Counted from the stretch's first letter, positions 7,679 through 17,227 are shown. The stretch: DNA of 29,765 nucleotides from an uncultured Bacteroides sp. (GCF_910586915.1 NZ_CAJULN010000033.1:1-29765), one strand, 5' to 3'. Numbers and translations: made by a program. The notes: generated by a model from the letters alone, not told the origin.

Positions 7679-9898
7679 ATGAAAAAACAATTTTTTCGAA
7701 CATTAGTTCTATCAACCTGCATCATTTTATTGCCTTTTTCATTGTATTCTCAGGAACAACGCAAAAAGGTGGGAGTCGTTTTGAGTGGCGGCGGTGCCAA
7801 AGGAATGGCGCACATCAAAGCATTAAAAGTAATCGAAGAAGCCGGCCTACCCATTGATTATATAGCTGGAACCAGTATGGGAGCCATTGTAGGCGGACTT
7901 TACGCCATCGGCTATACAACGGAACAACTGGACAGCATGGTACGCAAACAAGATTGGACATTCCTGCTCAGCGACCGTGTGAAACGAAGTTCCCTGTCAC
8001 TCGCCGACAGAGAGCGCTCTGAAAAATATGTCATCTCCATACCTTTCAACAAAACTCCCAAAGAGGTGGTTCCGGGAGGAATCATGAAAGGACAGAACCT
8101 TGCAAACCTATTCTCCGACCTGACGATGGGGTATCACGACTCTATCGACTTCAATAAGTTGCCCACTCCATTCGCCTGTGTGGCGGCGGATATTGTAGAC
8201 GGGAAACAAATCATATTCCGGAAAGGAATACTTTCTACCGCCATGCGCGCCAGTATGGCAATTCCCGGCGTATTCACCCCGGTACGGCAGGACAGTATGG
8301 TGTTGGTGGACGGTGGCGTCGTCAACAACTATCCGGCAGATGTAGTAAAGGCAATGGGAGCCGATGTCATTATCGGAGTAGATGTGCAGAATGCCTTGAA
8401 ACCGGCAAACAAACTAAACAACGTTCCTGACATTTTAGGACAGATTGTAGACATCACCTGCCAAGCAAACCATGAAAAGAATGTAAGTCTCACAGACACT
8501 TATATTCGTGTGAACGTAGACGGATATTCTTCCGCCAGCTTCACCCCCGCCGCCATAGACACCCTGATGAGAAGAGGCGAAGAGGCAGCAAGAGCACAAT
8601 GGAACTCCCTGATTGCCCTGAAAAAGAAAATAGGAATTGCAGACGATTACAAGCCTAAACAGCACGGGCCTTACTCTTCCCTCTCCCATATCCGCACCAT
8701 CTACGTGACGGATATCTCATTCGTCGGTGTGGAAGCTGACGACAAAAAGTGGCTGATGAAGAAATGCAACCTGAAAGAGAACAGCAATATCTCTACACAA
8801 CAGATAGAACAAGCGCTGTTTCTCTTGCGCGGAAGCCAGTCTTATTCCAATGCCAGCTATACATTGGCAGAAACTCCCGATGGGTATCACCTCAACTTCC
8901 TGCTTCAAGAGAAATATGAAAAAAGAATCAACTTAGGTATCCGTTTCGATTCGGAAGAGATTGCGTCCCTGCTGCTCAATGCCACGGCAGAACTCAAAAC
9001 CCACGTTCCTTCGCGACTGTCTCTCACCGGACGATTGGGAAAACGATATGCCGCCCGCATAGACTACACACTCGAACCGATACAACAGCGCAATTTCAAC
9101 TTCTCGTATATGTTCCAATACAACGACATCAACATTTACGAAGAGGGTGCACGCGCCTATAATACTACTTATAAGTATCACTTTGCCGAGTTCGGTTTCT
9201 CGGATGTGTGGTACAAGAACTTCCGCTTCGGTCTCGGACTCCGTTTCGAGTATTACAAGTATAAGGATTTCCTTTTCAAAAAACCTGAATTCGCCGGGCT
9301 TGACGTGGAGTCGGAACATTTCTTAAGCTACTTCGCACAAGTAGAATACAATACGTACGACAAGGGATATTTCCCCGCCAAAGGTAGCGACTTCAGAGCC
9401 GCCTACTCGGTCTATACGGATAATATGGCACAATACAACGACCATGCTCCGTTCTCCGCATTGAGTGCTTCTTGGGCAAGTGTCATCCCCGTCACCCGCC
9501 GTTTTTCCGTCATTCCTTCCATTTACGGACGCGTCTTGATTGGGAAAGATTTCCCTTATCCGCTTCAAAACGCGATTGGCGGCGATGTAGCCGGTTTTTA
9601 TATTCCGCAGCAGTTACCCTTTGCCGGAGTCAACAATCTGGAGCTAATGGACCATACCATCCTGATTGCATCACTCAAATTCAGACAACGCATGGGAGCC
9701 ATCCATTATCTCACCCTGACCGGGAACTACGGACTGACGGAAAGCAACTTTTTTGACGTGCTGAAAGGCAAGCAATTGTTTGGCGTCAGTGCGGGTTACG
9801 GAATCAACAGCATCTTCGGACCGTTGGAGATATCATTGGGATACTCCAATCGGACGGATAAGGGAAGTTGTTTTGTAAATTTCGGCTATTATTTCTAA
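7679..9898 (+). CDS. patatin-like phospholipase with POTRA and outer-membrane barrel (PlpD/type Vd-like)
   Basis: A 739-aa exported protein. The signal peptide (about 1-24, ending SLYS before Q25) leads into a patatin lipase domain. The oxyanion loop is GGGAKG at 37-42, the nucleophile is Ser66 in GTSMG, and the catalytic Asp is D211 in VDGG. At about 337-420 there is one POTRA-like segment (IRTIYVTDISFVGVEADDKK...), then a beta-barrel of about 320 residues ending in FGYYF, a terminal Phe typical of BAM substrates. This is the layout of Pseudomonas PlpD and Fusobacterium FplA, where the barrel anchors a patatin phospholipase A1. All catalytic residues are intact, so an outer-membrane phospholipase is likely. 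Whether the lipase domain faces outward or the periplasm is inference. It is transcribed divergently from the efflux operon. Confidence 0.9.
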   Translation: MKKQFFRTLVLSTCIILLPFSLYSQEQRKKVGVVLSGGGAKGMAHIKALKVIEEAGLPIDYIAGTSMGAIVGGLYAIGYTTEQLDSMVRKQDWTFLLSDRVKRSSLSLADRERSEKYVISIPFNKTPKEVVPGGIMKGQNLANLFSDLTMGYHDSIDFNKLPTPFACVAADIVDGKQIIFRKGILSTAMRASMAIPGVFTPVRQDSMVLVDGGVVNNYPADVVKAMGADVIIGVDVQNALKPANKLNNVPDILGQIVDITCQANHEKNVSLTDTYIRVNVDGYSSASFTPAAIDTLMRRGEEAARAQWNSLIALKKKIGIADDYKPKQHGPYSSLSHIRTIYVTDISFVGVEADDKKWLMKKCNLKENSNISTQQIEQALFLLRGSQSYSNASYTLAETPDGYHLNFLLQEKYEKRINLGIRFDSEEIASLLLNATAELKTHVPSRLSLTGRLGKRYAARIDYTLEPIQQRNFNFSYMFQYNDINIYEEGARAYNTTYKYHFAEFGFSDVWYKNFRFGLGLRFEYYKYKDFLFKKPEFAGLDVESEHFLSYFAQVEYNTYDKGYFPAKGSDFRAAYSVYTDNMAQYNDHAPFSALSASWASVIPVTRRFSVIPSIYGRVLIGKDFPYPLQNAIGGDVAGFYIPQQLPFAGVNNLELMDHTILIASLKFRQRMGAIHYLTLTGNYGLTESNFFDVLKGKQLFGVSAGYGINSIFGPLEISLGYSNRTDKGSCFVNFGYYF

Positions 9899-10030
9899 TC
9901 AGGAAACGGGAAAAGGCACGAAGATAAAGGTAAGAATCACGTTTTTTCCACTAATTATTCGCCCGAATCAAAGAAAGTAGCTATCTTTACCGCAGGTATT
10001 TTTCATTATTCACCATTAAATATAAAAATT

Positions 10031-10300
10031 ATGGCAAGTAGAAAAGAGTTAAAAAAGAACGTAAACTATATCGCAGGAGAATTATTCACCGAGTGTTTGG
10101 TCAACAGTATGTTTATCCCTGGAACCGATAAGGCTAAAGCCGACGAGTTGATGACTGAAATCTTGAAAATGCAAGACGAGTTTATAAGCCGCATCAGCCA
10201 TACGGAACCGGGAAATGTGAAAGGTTTTTATAAGAAATTCCGTGCAGACTTTAATGCAAAGGTAAACGAGATTGTCGAAGCTATCGGAAAATTGAACTAA
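10031..10300 (+). CDS. conserved small protein of unknown function (89 aa)
   Basis: An 89-aa, helix-rich, charged protein without a signal peptide or membrane segment (MASRKELKKNVNYIAGELFTE...). I do not recognise a named domain. It is probably cytosolic. A weak -7-like box TATCTTTA lies at 9982-9989, about 40 nt before the ATG. The acyltransferase gene follows after 7 nt and the nitrilase after a further 27 nt, so the three are probably cotranscribed. Its size and helical pattern would fit a small binding or regulatory protein, but no function can be assigned. Confidence 0.75.
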   Translation: MASRKELKKNVNYIAGELFTECLVNSMFIPGTDKAKADELMTEILKMQDEFISRISHTEPGNVKGFYKKFRADFNAKVNEIVEAIGKLN

Positions 10301-10307
10301 AGGCAGA

Positions 10308-10862
10308 ATGAAGAAAGCAATTTACAGCTTTATCTATTACCGTCTGTTGGGATGGAAAACAAACGTTACGGTACCCAATTATGATAAATGCGTGATATGT
10401 GCCGCCCCACACACTACGAACTTAGACCTATTCATCGGGAAACTGTTCTATGGAGCTTTAGGCAGAAAGACAAGTTTCATGATGAAGAAAGACTGGTTCT
10501 TCTTTCCATTGGGAATATTTTTCAAGGCAGTCGGAGGGATTCCGGTAGATCGTAGCCGGAAAACTTCGTTAGTTGACCAGATGGCAAATCACTTCAAGCA
10601 ATGCAAGAAGTTTCATCTCGCCATTACCCCCGAAGGCACCCGGAAAGCAAACCCCAACTGGAAAAAAGGGTTTTATTACATCGCACTTAAGGCACAAGTC
10701 CCCATTGTCCTGATTGGCATCGACTACGAGAAGAAAACCATTACGGCTACAAAATCCGTAATCCCCTCGGGCGATATTGATAAAGACATGAGAGAAATCA
10801 AGCTTTACTTCAAGGACTTCAAAGGAAAATATCCTGAAAAATTTACCCTTGGCGAACTTTAA
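10308..10862 (+). CDS. lysophospholipid / 1-acylglycerol-3-phosphate acyltransferase family protein (PlsC-like)
   Basis: A 184-aa acyltransferase carrying the family motifs in order: HX4D as PHTTNLD (His35, Asp40), the acceptor-site loop GGIPVDR at 76-82 and PEGTR at 108-112. It is shorter than E. coli PlsC and has no clear N-terminal transmembrane helix, so it is probably a peripheral membrane enzyme transferring an acyl chain to a lysophospholipid or related acceptor. The acceptor cannot be fixed by sequence. It sits 7 nt after the 89-aa gene and 27 nt before the nitrilase gene. Confidence 0.87.
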   Translation: MKKAIYSFIYYRLLGWKTNVTVPNYDKCVICAAPHTTNLDLFIGKLFYGALGRKTSFMMKKDWFFFPLGIFFKAVGGIPVDRSRKTSLVDQMANHFKQCKKFHLAITPEGTRKANPNWKKGFYYIALKAQVPIVLIGIDYEKKTITATKSVIPSGDIDKDMREIKLYFKDFKGKYPEKFTLGEL

Positions 10863-10889
10863 AATTACTCACGTTAATCGCTAAACTAC

Positions 10890-11666
10890 GTGGAATCCAT
10901 TCGTATTTCCATAGTACAGACCGACATCGTTTGGGAAGATAAACAAAAGAATCTCCGTTTGCTCCGCGAAAAGCTGCAAAGCCTTCGCGGAACAACGGAG
11001 ATTGTTGTTTTACCGGAAATGTTCTCCACCGGGTTCAGTATGCAAAGCCATACGCTTGCCGAGCCAAACACAGGAGAGACGATATCGACCCTCAAGCATT
11101 GGGCTGCACAGTTCCAACTTGCGCTATGCGGCAGTCACATAGCATCAGACAACGGACAGTTCTACAACCGTGCCTTCTTTCTGACGCCCGAAGGAGAAGA
11201 ATTTTATTACGACAAACGGCATTTGTTCCGCATGGGACAGGAAACCGAACATTTCTCGGCGGGCAACACCCGGCTTATCATTCCCTACCGAGGGTGGAAC
11301 ATCTGCCTGCTTATCTGTTACGACCTCCGTTTTCCGGTATGGAGCCGGAACATACAGAACGAATACGACCTATTGATATATGTAGCCAACTGGCCCTCCT
11401 CCCGACGGTTGGTATGGGATACCCTGCTTTGCGCCCGTGCACTTGAGAATCAGTGCTATGTATGCGGCGTCAACAGGACAGGAAGCGACGGCTATCACTT
11501 GGAATACAACGGAGGCAGTAAGATTTACTCGGCTTTTGGCAAAGAAACGGCTTCTCTGCCCGACGGGCAAGAGGGAATAGCTACGGCAGTACTCAGCCTT
11601 TCTTCTCTCCGTCAATTCAGAGAAAAATTTCCAGTATGGAAAGAAGCCGATGCATTTCACCTATAG
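10890..11666 (+). CDS. nitrilase-superfamily omega-amidase (YafV/NIT2-like)
   Basis: A 258-aa carbon-nitrogen hydrolase with the complete catalytic triad: Glu43 (VLPEMFSTGFSM), Lys109 (YYDKRHLF) and Cys143 (LLICYDLRFPVW). The length and the sequence around the triad match the YafV branch, known to hydrolyse alpha-keto acid amides such as alpha-ketoglutaramate in the methionine-salvage/glutamine-transaminase cycle. It is expected in the cytosol. The start is GTG at 10890 (GTGGAATCC). No ATG fits better, since the conserved first strand IRISIVQTD follows directly. Probably the last gene of a three-gene operon. Confidence 0.88.
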   Translation: MESIRISIVQTDIVWEDKQKNLRLLREKLQSLRGTTEIVVLPEMFSTGFSMQSHTLAEPNTGETISTLKHWAAQFQLALCGSHIASDNGQFYNRAFFLTPEGEEFYYDKRHLFRMGQETEHFSAGNTRLIIPYRGWNICLLICYDLRFPVWSRNIQNEYDLLIYVANWPSSRRLVWDTLLCARALENQCYVCGVNRTGSDGYHLEYNGGSKIYSAFGKETASLPDGQEGIATAVLSLSSLRQFREKFPVWKEADAFHL

Positions 11667-11751
11667 GACAGGCTACAAAACAAATGTTAAAAACAGATTG
11701 AAACCACAACAATACCAGGAAGCAAATGGTTAATGATATAGACTTCTTTTG

Positions 11752-11759
11752 TATCTTTG
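11752..11759 (+). promoter_or_regulatory. -7 promoter element TATCTTTG upstream of the NagB/PIG-L gene
   Basis: Perfect TAnnTTTG match, 55 nt upstream of the ATG at 11815. The -33 region is only a partial match (TGGTT). The box lies just inside the alternative in-frame start at 11749, so it supports the later ATG. Confidence 0.55.
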
Positions 11760-11814
11760 TTACGCAAATACAGTCGTAAAGATACTAATCTTACATAATT
11801 TAATTTACAACTTT

Positions 11815-13803
11815 ATGAAAACAAATCTTAGTTCTCAAATCAGTCTCCATCGGGTCTCCCCCAGATACTACAGACCGGAGAACGCATTTGAAAAATCGGT
11901 CTTGACAAGACTCGAGAAAATTCCCACAGACATCTATGAATCTGTAGAAGAAGGCGCTACTTACATTGCCCGCGAAATAGCACAAACCATCCGCGAAAAG
12001 CAAAAAGCCGGACGCTTCTGCGTATTGGCACTGCCCGGCGGTGATTCTCCCAGACACGTATATGCGGAACTTATCCGTATGCATAAGGAAGAAGGACTCA
12101 GCTTCCGCAACGTAATCGTGTTCAATATGTACGAATATTATCCGTTGTCGGCCGATGCTGTCAACAGCAACTTCAATGCTTTGAAAGGTATGCTGCTGGA
12201 CCACATCGACATCGACCGGCAAAATATATTCACTCCGGACGGAAGTATTGCCAAAGATACCATTTTTGAATATTGCCGTTTGTACGAACAGCGTATCGAG
12301 AGCTTCGGCGGCATAGACATTGCCTTGTTGGGCATCGGCCGTGTGGGCAACATCGCCTTCAACGAACCGGGTTCACGTCTGAACTCTACCACTCGTCTGA
12401 TTCTGTTAGACAACGCGTCGCGCAATGAAGCAGCCAAGATTTTCGGAACGATGGACAACACTCCCATCAGTTCCATTACGATGGGTGTAGCTACCATTCT
12501 CGCTGCCAAGAAAGTATATCTGCTGGCATGGGGCGAAAACAAGGCAGCCATGATAAAAGAGTGTGTGGAAGGTTCCATTACGGACACAATTCCCGCGTCT
12601 TACCTGCAAACCCACAACAATGCACACGTAGCTCTCGACCTTTCGGCAGCTATGAATCTGACGCGTATCCAACGCCCGTGGCTAGTGACTTCCTGCGAAT
12701 GGAACGACAAACTGATTCGCAGTGCCATCGTTTGGTTGTGCCAGTTAACAGGCAAACCTATCCTGAAACTGACAAACAAGGACTATAACGAAAACGGTTT
12801 GAGTGAACTTTTGGCACTTTACGGTTCTGCTTACAATGTAAACATAAAGATTTTCAACGATTTGCAGCACACCATTACCGGATGGCCCGGCGGCAAGCCG
12901 AACGCTGACGACACATACCGCCCCGAACGTGCCAAACCATACCCGAAACGTGTGGTTATCTTCTCTCCGCATCCGGACGACGACGTGATTTCGATGGGTG
13001 GAACTCTCCGCCGCTTAGTAGAGCAGAAGCATGAAGTACACGTGGCTTACGAAACTTCTGGCAATATTGCCGTAGGCGATGAAGAAGTTATTCGCTTCAT
13101 GCACTTCATCAACGGCTTCAACCAACTTTTCAACAACAGCGAAGACCAGATTATCAACGAGAAATATGCCGAAATACGCAATTTCCTGAAAGAGAAGAAA
13201 GACGGCGACATGGACAGCCGTGACATCCTGACCATCAAAGGTCTGATTCGTCGTGGCGAAGCCCGCACTGCCTGTACTTACAACAACATACCGTTGGAAC
13301 GATGCCACTTCCTCGACCTTCCGTTCTATGAAACAGGTAAGATTCAGAAGAATCCCATCAGCGAAGCGGACGTGGAAATCGTACGTAACCTGCTCCGCGA
13401 AGTGAAACCCCACCAAGTTTTCGTAGCCGGCGACCTTGCCGACCCGCATGGCACACACCGCGTATGTACGGATGCCGTATTCGCTGCCATCGACCTCGAA
13501 AAAGAAGAGGGTGCAAAATGGCTGAAAGACTGCCGCATCTGGATGTACCGCGGCGCATGGGCCGAATGGGAAATCGAAAACATCGAAATGGCAGTGCCCA
13601 TCAGTCCGGAAGAGCTTCGTGCAAAACGCAACTCCATCCTGAAACATCAGTCTCAGATGGAAAGCGCTCCGTTCTTAGGTAATGACGAACGTCTGTTCTG
13701 GCAACGCAGCGAAGACCGTAACCGTGGCACAGCTACTCTGTACGACCGGTTAGGACTGGCTTCTTACGAAGCAATGGAAGCATTCGTCGAATATATTCCA
13801 CTA
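11815..13803 (+). CDS. NagB-like / PIG-L (LmbE) deacetylase fusion protein
   Basis: A 662-aa cytosolic two-domain protein (stop at 13804-13806). The first ~270 residues follow the glucosamine-6-phosphate deaminase fold: sugar-phosphate loop LALPGGDSPRHVYAEL, FNMYEYYPL, GIGRVGNIAFNEPGSRL. E. coli NagB uses Asp72 (FNMDEY), Asp141 and His143 (GNDGHIAFNEP). Here the aligned residues are Tyr, Val and Asn, and only the Glu of FNEP remains. From about 380 onward is a PIG-L/LmbE zinc deacetylase domain with HPDDD at 386-390 and the later metal motif DPHGTHR, both intact. It is therefore more likely an amino-sugar deacetylase with a sugar-phosphate-binding NagB-like module than a deaminase. Such proteins are usually annotated glucosamine-6-phosphate deaminase. 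It ends at a strong terminator. Confidence 0.9.
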
Positions 13804-13846
13804 TAAACCGCATATTCTTAATTAAGAGAATATAAAACTCTCTAAG

Positions 13847-13884
13847 AAGAGTGGGAAGCCCTGATACTTCCCACTCTTTTTTTG
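13847..13884 (+). terminator. Rho-independent terminator of the NagB/PIG-L gene
   Basis: A 12-bp perfect stem, AAGAGTGGGAAG (13847-13858) with CTTCCCACTCTT (13867-13878), has an 8-nt loop and a following T run. It lies 41 nt after the stop. The promoter box of the next gene begins 3 nt after the T run, so termination and re-initiation are packed together. Confidence 0.92.
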
Positions 13885-13886
13885 TT

Positions 13887-13894
13887 TACTTTTG
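13887..13894 (+). promoter_or_regulatory. -7 promoter element TACTTTTG for the amidase gene
   Basis: Perfect TAnnTTTG match directly after the terminator T run, 42 nt before the ATG at 13937. It supports that ATG over the in-frame upstream ATG at 13892. The poly-T tract of the terminator occupies the spacer and there is no clear TTTG -33. Confidence 0.55.
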
Positions 13895-13936
13895 CGAGAT
13901 ATTTTACCACAGAAGAAAACTCTAAAGCACCCAACG

Positions 13937-16834
13937 ATGAAAAAGATAACAGCATTTCTGCTCTGCCTTACACTCGGCCTACACTACCTTGCCGCACAGG
14001 AGGTAGAAAAAGAGTTGAAAGAACAGCTAACAGACTACTTCGGCAAATACACCGCACCAGTCAAAATCAATACTCCCAAAGCAGACAGCGTCATCATCAG
14101 CCATGCGCACAAGTCGGTCGACGTCTACGTATCGAAAAGTTTCGCCTACCAGCCGTTCCGCCCGGAGAGTGTCGAAACGGTTTACAACCAAATCAAGGAA
14201 CTATTGCCTAAAGCCGTCCGCCGACACCGGCTGACGATTTATGCAGACGGGAAACCGATTGAAGAACTGATTCCCAACATCTACCGGAACAAGAAAAAGG
14301 ACAAGGAAAGAATGTCTTTGGACATTGACTACAAAGGAGTTGCCTGGGTAAGAAACAGTTCACGCCCCAACGAAGTTTCACGCGGTTTACAAGAGCGTCA
14401 CATCGCCGTCTGGCAAAGCCACGGCAACTATTTCAGAAACGACAAGAACGAATGGGAATGGCAACGTCCCCGCCTGTTCTGCACGACAGAGGATTTGTTT
14501 ACCCAGTCTTTTGTCCTTCCTTATGTGATTCCGATGCTCGAAAAGGCTGGCGCCGTTGTCTATACTCCCCGGGAGCGGGATACGCAAAAACATGAAGTCA
14601 TCGTCGACAACGATACGCCCCACACCTCCCTCTACCTGGAAGTAGGAAGCAAAAAATCGAAGTGGGTAACGGCTCCGGTGAAAGGGTTTGCACAAAAGAG
14701 GGCGGTTTATGCCGATGGCGAGAATCCGTTTAATGAAGGTACCTGCCGTTTTATCTTCACCGAAAAAAAGAAAGACCAAGCCTTTGCCGAATGGGTTCCC
14801 ACACTGCCGGAGGCAGGCAGTTATGCCGTTTACGTCTCCTATCAGACATTGCCGAAGAGTGTGAGCGATGCCAAATACCTTGTTTTCCATAAAGGTGGAG
14901 TTACAGAATTTAAGGTAAACCAACAAATGGGTGGCGGCACATGGGTCTATTTAGGCACTTTTGATTTTGACAAGGGAAATAATGACTATGGTATGGTCAT
15001 ACTGAGCAATGAAAGCAGCGAGCACGGCGTCGTATGTGCCGATGCTGTACGTTTCGGTGGAGGAATGGGAAATATCTCCCGGGGCGGAAAGCTCAGTGGA
15101 CTGCCACGCTATCTCGAGGGAGCACGCTACTCGGCGCAATGGGCGGGAATGCCATCCGAAGTATATGCCGGACGCAAAGGTGAAAACGACTATGCGGACG
15201 ATATCAATACACGCTCCAATACCATCAACTATTTGTCGGGCGGTTCTGTCTACAATCCGGCTCAACCGGGTTTGGGAGTTCCTTTGGAACTGACAATGAC
15301 TCTGCACAGCGACGCCGGATGCAGCAAGACGGACGAGTTTGTCGGTTCGCTCGGTATTTATACCACCGCTTTTAACAACGGCAGACTCAATGCAGGAACC
15401 GACCGGTATGCGTCACGCGACTTAACGGATATCCTGCTTTCCCAGATTCAGAAAGACATTCATTCGGGTTACAACCTGCCGTGGACACGCCGAAGTATGT
15501 GGAACCGCAATTACAGCGAAACGCGGCTTCCCGCCACTCCTTCGACGATTATCGAGCTACTTTCCCATCAGAACTTCGCCGATATGCAGTGGGGACACGA
15601 CCCGAATTTCAAATTCACCGTAGGACGTGCCATTTATAAAGGTATCCTGAAATTCGTTGCCGGCCAGCACAACAAAGAATATGTAGTGCAGCCCTTACCC
15701 GTAAGCAACTTTTCCATCCATTTCGGAAGCAAAAAGAATACGCTGGAGCTTTCCTGGCGAGGAGAGAACGACCCGCAAGAACCGACGGCACGCCCACAGG
15801 AATATATTGTATATACACGCATCGGCTACGGCGGTTTCGACAACGGGACTTTAGTAAGCAAACCGTTTCATACAGTCAAGATAGAGCCGGGCGTAGTCTA
15901 TTCATTCAAAATAACCGCCGTCAACCGGGGCGGGGAGAGTTTCCCGTCCGAAATTCTTTCCGCCTTTAAAGCCAAACGGGAAGCGGGGAAAGTGCTAATC
16001 GTCAACGGGTTCGACAGGCTTAGCGGCCCGGCGGTTATCAATACGCCCGACAAAGCGGGGTTCGACTTAGAGCAAGACCCTGGTGTTCCGTACCTGTCGA
16101 ACATCTCATTCAGCGGTGCGCAGACTGGGTTCGACCGCCTGCAGGCGGGCAAGGAAGGAGAAGGTAGCTTAGGACATAGCGGAAGCGAGCTGGAGGGAAC
16201 GAAAATTGCAGGAAACACGTTTGACTATCCTTTCATTCACGGAAAGGCCATTCAGGCAAGCGGTAAATATAGTTTTGTATCGTGCAGTGATGAGGCTGTA
16301 GAGAACGGACTGGTGATGCTGGAAGATTACCCGATTGTAGACTATATCTTAGGATTGGAAAAAGAGTCTCCGGCAAACAAAGTTTACTACAAGACATTCT
16401 CTTCCGCCATGCAACGGAACATTACCGGCTATTGCCGTTCGGGCGGCAATCTATTTGTCAGTGGAGCATACGTAGGCAGTGACATGAGTGGCACACAAGG
16501 CAATCGGGAATTTACGGAGACAATACTGAAATACGGCTACCAAAGCAGTCTGACGGACAAGGCTTCCAACCGCATCAACGGACTTGGACGCACCGTCACC
16601 ATCCCGCGTGTGCCCAACGAAAACAGTTATGCTGTTCCCGCAACGGATTGCATCGTGCCGGTAGACACTGCCTTTCCGGTATTCACCTATGCTCCAGGCA
16701 ATCAGAGCGCAGGCATCGCCTACAAAGGAAGCTACCGCACTTTCGTATTGGGATTCCCATTCGAGAGCATTCAGTCGGAAACAGACCGGGCAACCATTAT
16801 GGCAGGCATACTCGGATTTTTTACCGGGCAGTAA
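13937..16834 (+). CDS. periplasmic N-acetylmuramoyl-L-alanine amidase_3 protein with golvesin-like insertion and FN3 domain
   Basis: A 965-aa exported protein (signal peptide 1-20, LGLHYLAA before QEV). The amidase_3 zinc site can be traced across the chain: His162 (VWQSHGNYF), Glu185 (CTTEDLFTQSF), His457 (MTLHSDAG) and catalytic Glu540 (IIELLSHQ). Between the second and third ligands lies an insertion of about 130 residues (about 250-375) resembling the golvesin C-terminal-like beta domain (AVYADGENPFNEGTCRF... VVCADAVRFGGGMGN). A fibronectin-III-like domain follows (about 590-680: LELSWRGEN... YSFKITAVNRGGESFPS). The final ~280-residue alpha/beta part starts GKVLIVNGFDRL and is unassigned. 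It probably cleaves peptide stems from peptidoglycan in the periplasm. Relatives are often annotated as xanthan lyase; the amidase residues argue against that. It has its own promoter. Confidence 0.8.
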   Translation: MKKITAFLLCLTLGLHYLAAQEVEKELKEQLTDYFGKYTAPVKINTPKADSVIISHAHKSVDVYVSKSFAYQPFRPESVETVYNQIKELLPKAVRRHRLTIYADGKPIEELIPNIYRNKKKDKERMSLDIDYKGVAWVRNSSRPNEVSRGLQERHIAVWQSHGNYFRNDKNEWEWQRPRLFCTTEDLFTQSFVLPYVIPMLEKAGAVVYTPRERDTQKHEVIVDNDTPHTSLYLEVGSKKSKWVTAPVKGFAQKRAVYADGENPFNEGTCRFIFTEKKKDQAFAEWVPTLPEAGSYAVYVSYQTLPKSVSDAKYLVFHKGGVTEFKVNQQMGGGTWVYLGTFDFDKGNNDYGMVILSNESSEHGVVCADAVRFGGGMGNISRGGKLSGLPRYLEGARYSAQWAGMPSEVYAGRKGENDYADDINTRSNTINYLSGGSVYNPAQPGLGVPLELTMTLHSDAGCSKTDEFVGSLGIYTTAFNNGRLNAGTDRYASRDLTDILLSQIQKDIHSGYNLPWTRRSMWNRNYSETRLPATPSTIIELLSHQNFADMQWGHDPNFKFTVGRAIYKGILKFVAGQHNKEYVVQPLPVSNFSIHFGSKKNTLELSWRGENDPQEPTARPQEYIVYTRIGYGGFDNGTLVSKPFHTVKIEPGVVYSFKITAVNRGGESFPSEILSAFKAKREAGKVLIVNGFDRLSGPAVINTPDKAGFDLEQDPGVPYLSNISFSGAQTGFDRLQAGKEGEGSLGHSGSELEGTKIAGNTFDYPFIHGKAIQASGKYSFVSCSDEAVENGLVMLEDYPIVDYILGLEKESPANKVYYKTFSSAMQRNITGYCRSGGNLFVSGAYVGSDMSGTQGNREFTETILKYGYQSSLTDKASNRINGLGRTVTIPRVPNENSYAVPATDCIVPVDTAFPVFTYAPGNQSAGIAYKGSYRTFVLGFPFESIQSETDRATIMAGILGFFTGQ

Positions 16835-16874
16835 AAAATATCTCTTTTTTTAATCTGTTTCTCATTTTATATTC

Positions 16875-16882
16875 TATCTTTG
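16875..16882 (+). promoter_or_regulatory. -7 promoter element TATCTTTG for the 105-aa gene
   Basis: Perfect TAnnTTTG match 30 nt before the ATG at 16913. The upstream region is T-rich (TTTTTTTAATCTG), with no exact TTTG at the expected spacing. Confidence 0.55.
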
Positions 16883-16912
16883 CTACTGTAATAACCCTTA
16901 AAACTAAAAACA

Positions 16913-17227
16913 ATGTATACCATACAAGCAAATCCCAGCGGTACACGCAGCATAGAAGTCTCCAACGAAAACCTGAGAACGATTGAAAAATATGCATTGT
17001 TCCGCCACCTTATCGACAGCACCGGCATTGTGGACGAAAGTGTATTGGACAAACTGAAACTGAATATCCGCTCTCTCATCGCCAGTCAGGAAGAAGACAG
17101 TAAAGACCTGTTGGACCTCTGCATCGACGTGATTTACCACAATAACATGAAGGCTTTCGGTTTGCAGCAACTTATCAAGCTCTATCTCACCTGGCTTTCC
17201 AATCCCGAAACGGAAGAGGAAGCACAA
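16913..17227 (+). CDS. small cytosolic protein of unknown function (104 aa)
   Basis: A 104-aa acidic, mainly helical protein without signal peptide or membrane segments. A short N-terminal strand pair (MYTIQANPSGTRSIEVS) precedes helices rich in Leu, Asp and Glu. I recognise no domain. It has its own -7 box upstream and is followed, after 15 nt, by the repeat/terminator structure at 17243-17306, so it is probably transcribed alone. Codon use matches its neighbours. Confidence 0.72.

Noticed and set aside
9899..9960. Weak GGAAAA/TTTTCC pairing after the patatin gene as a terminator
   Set aside because: The arms are short and far apart and the T run lies inside the second arm. I could not support a terminator.
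11749..11814. N-terminal extension of the NagB/PIG-L protein
   Set aside because: The extension starts before the promoter box and reads as hydrophobic residues unlike a NagB start. The conserved protein begins at 11815.
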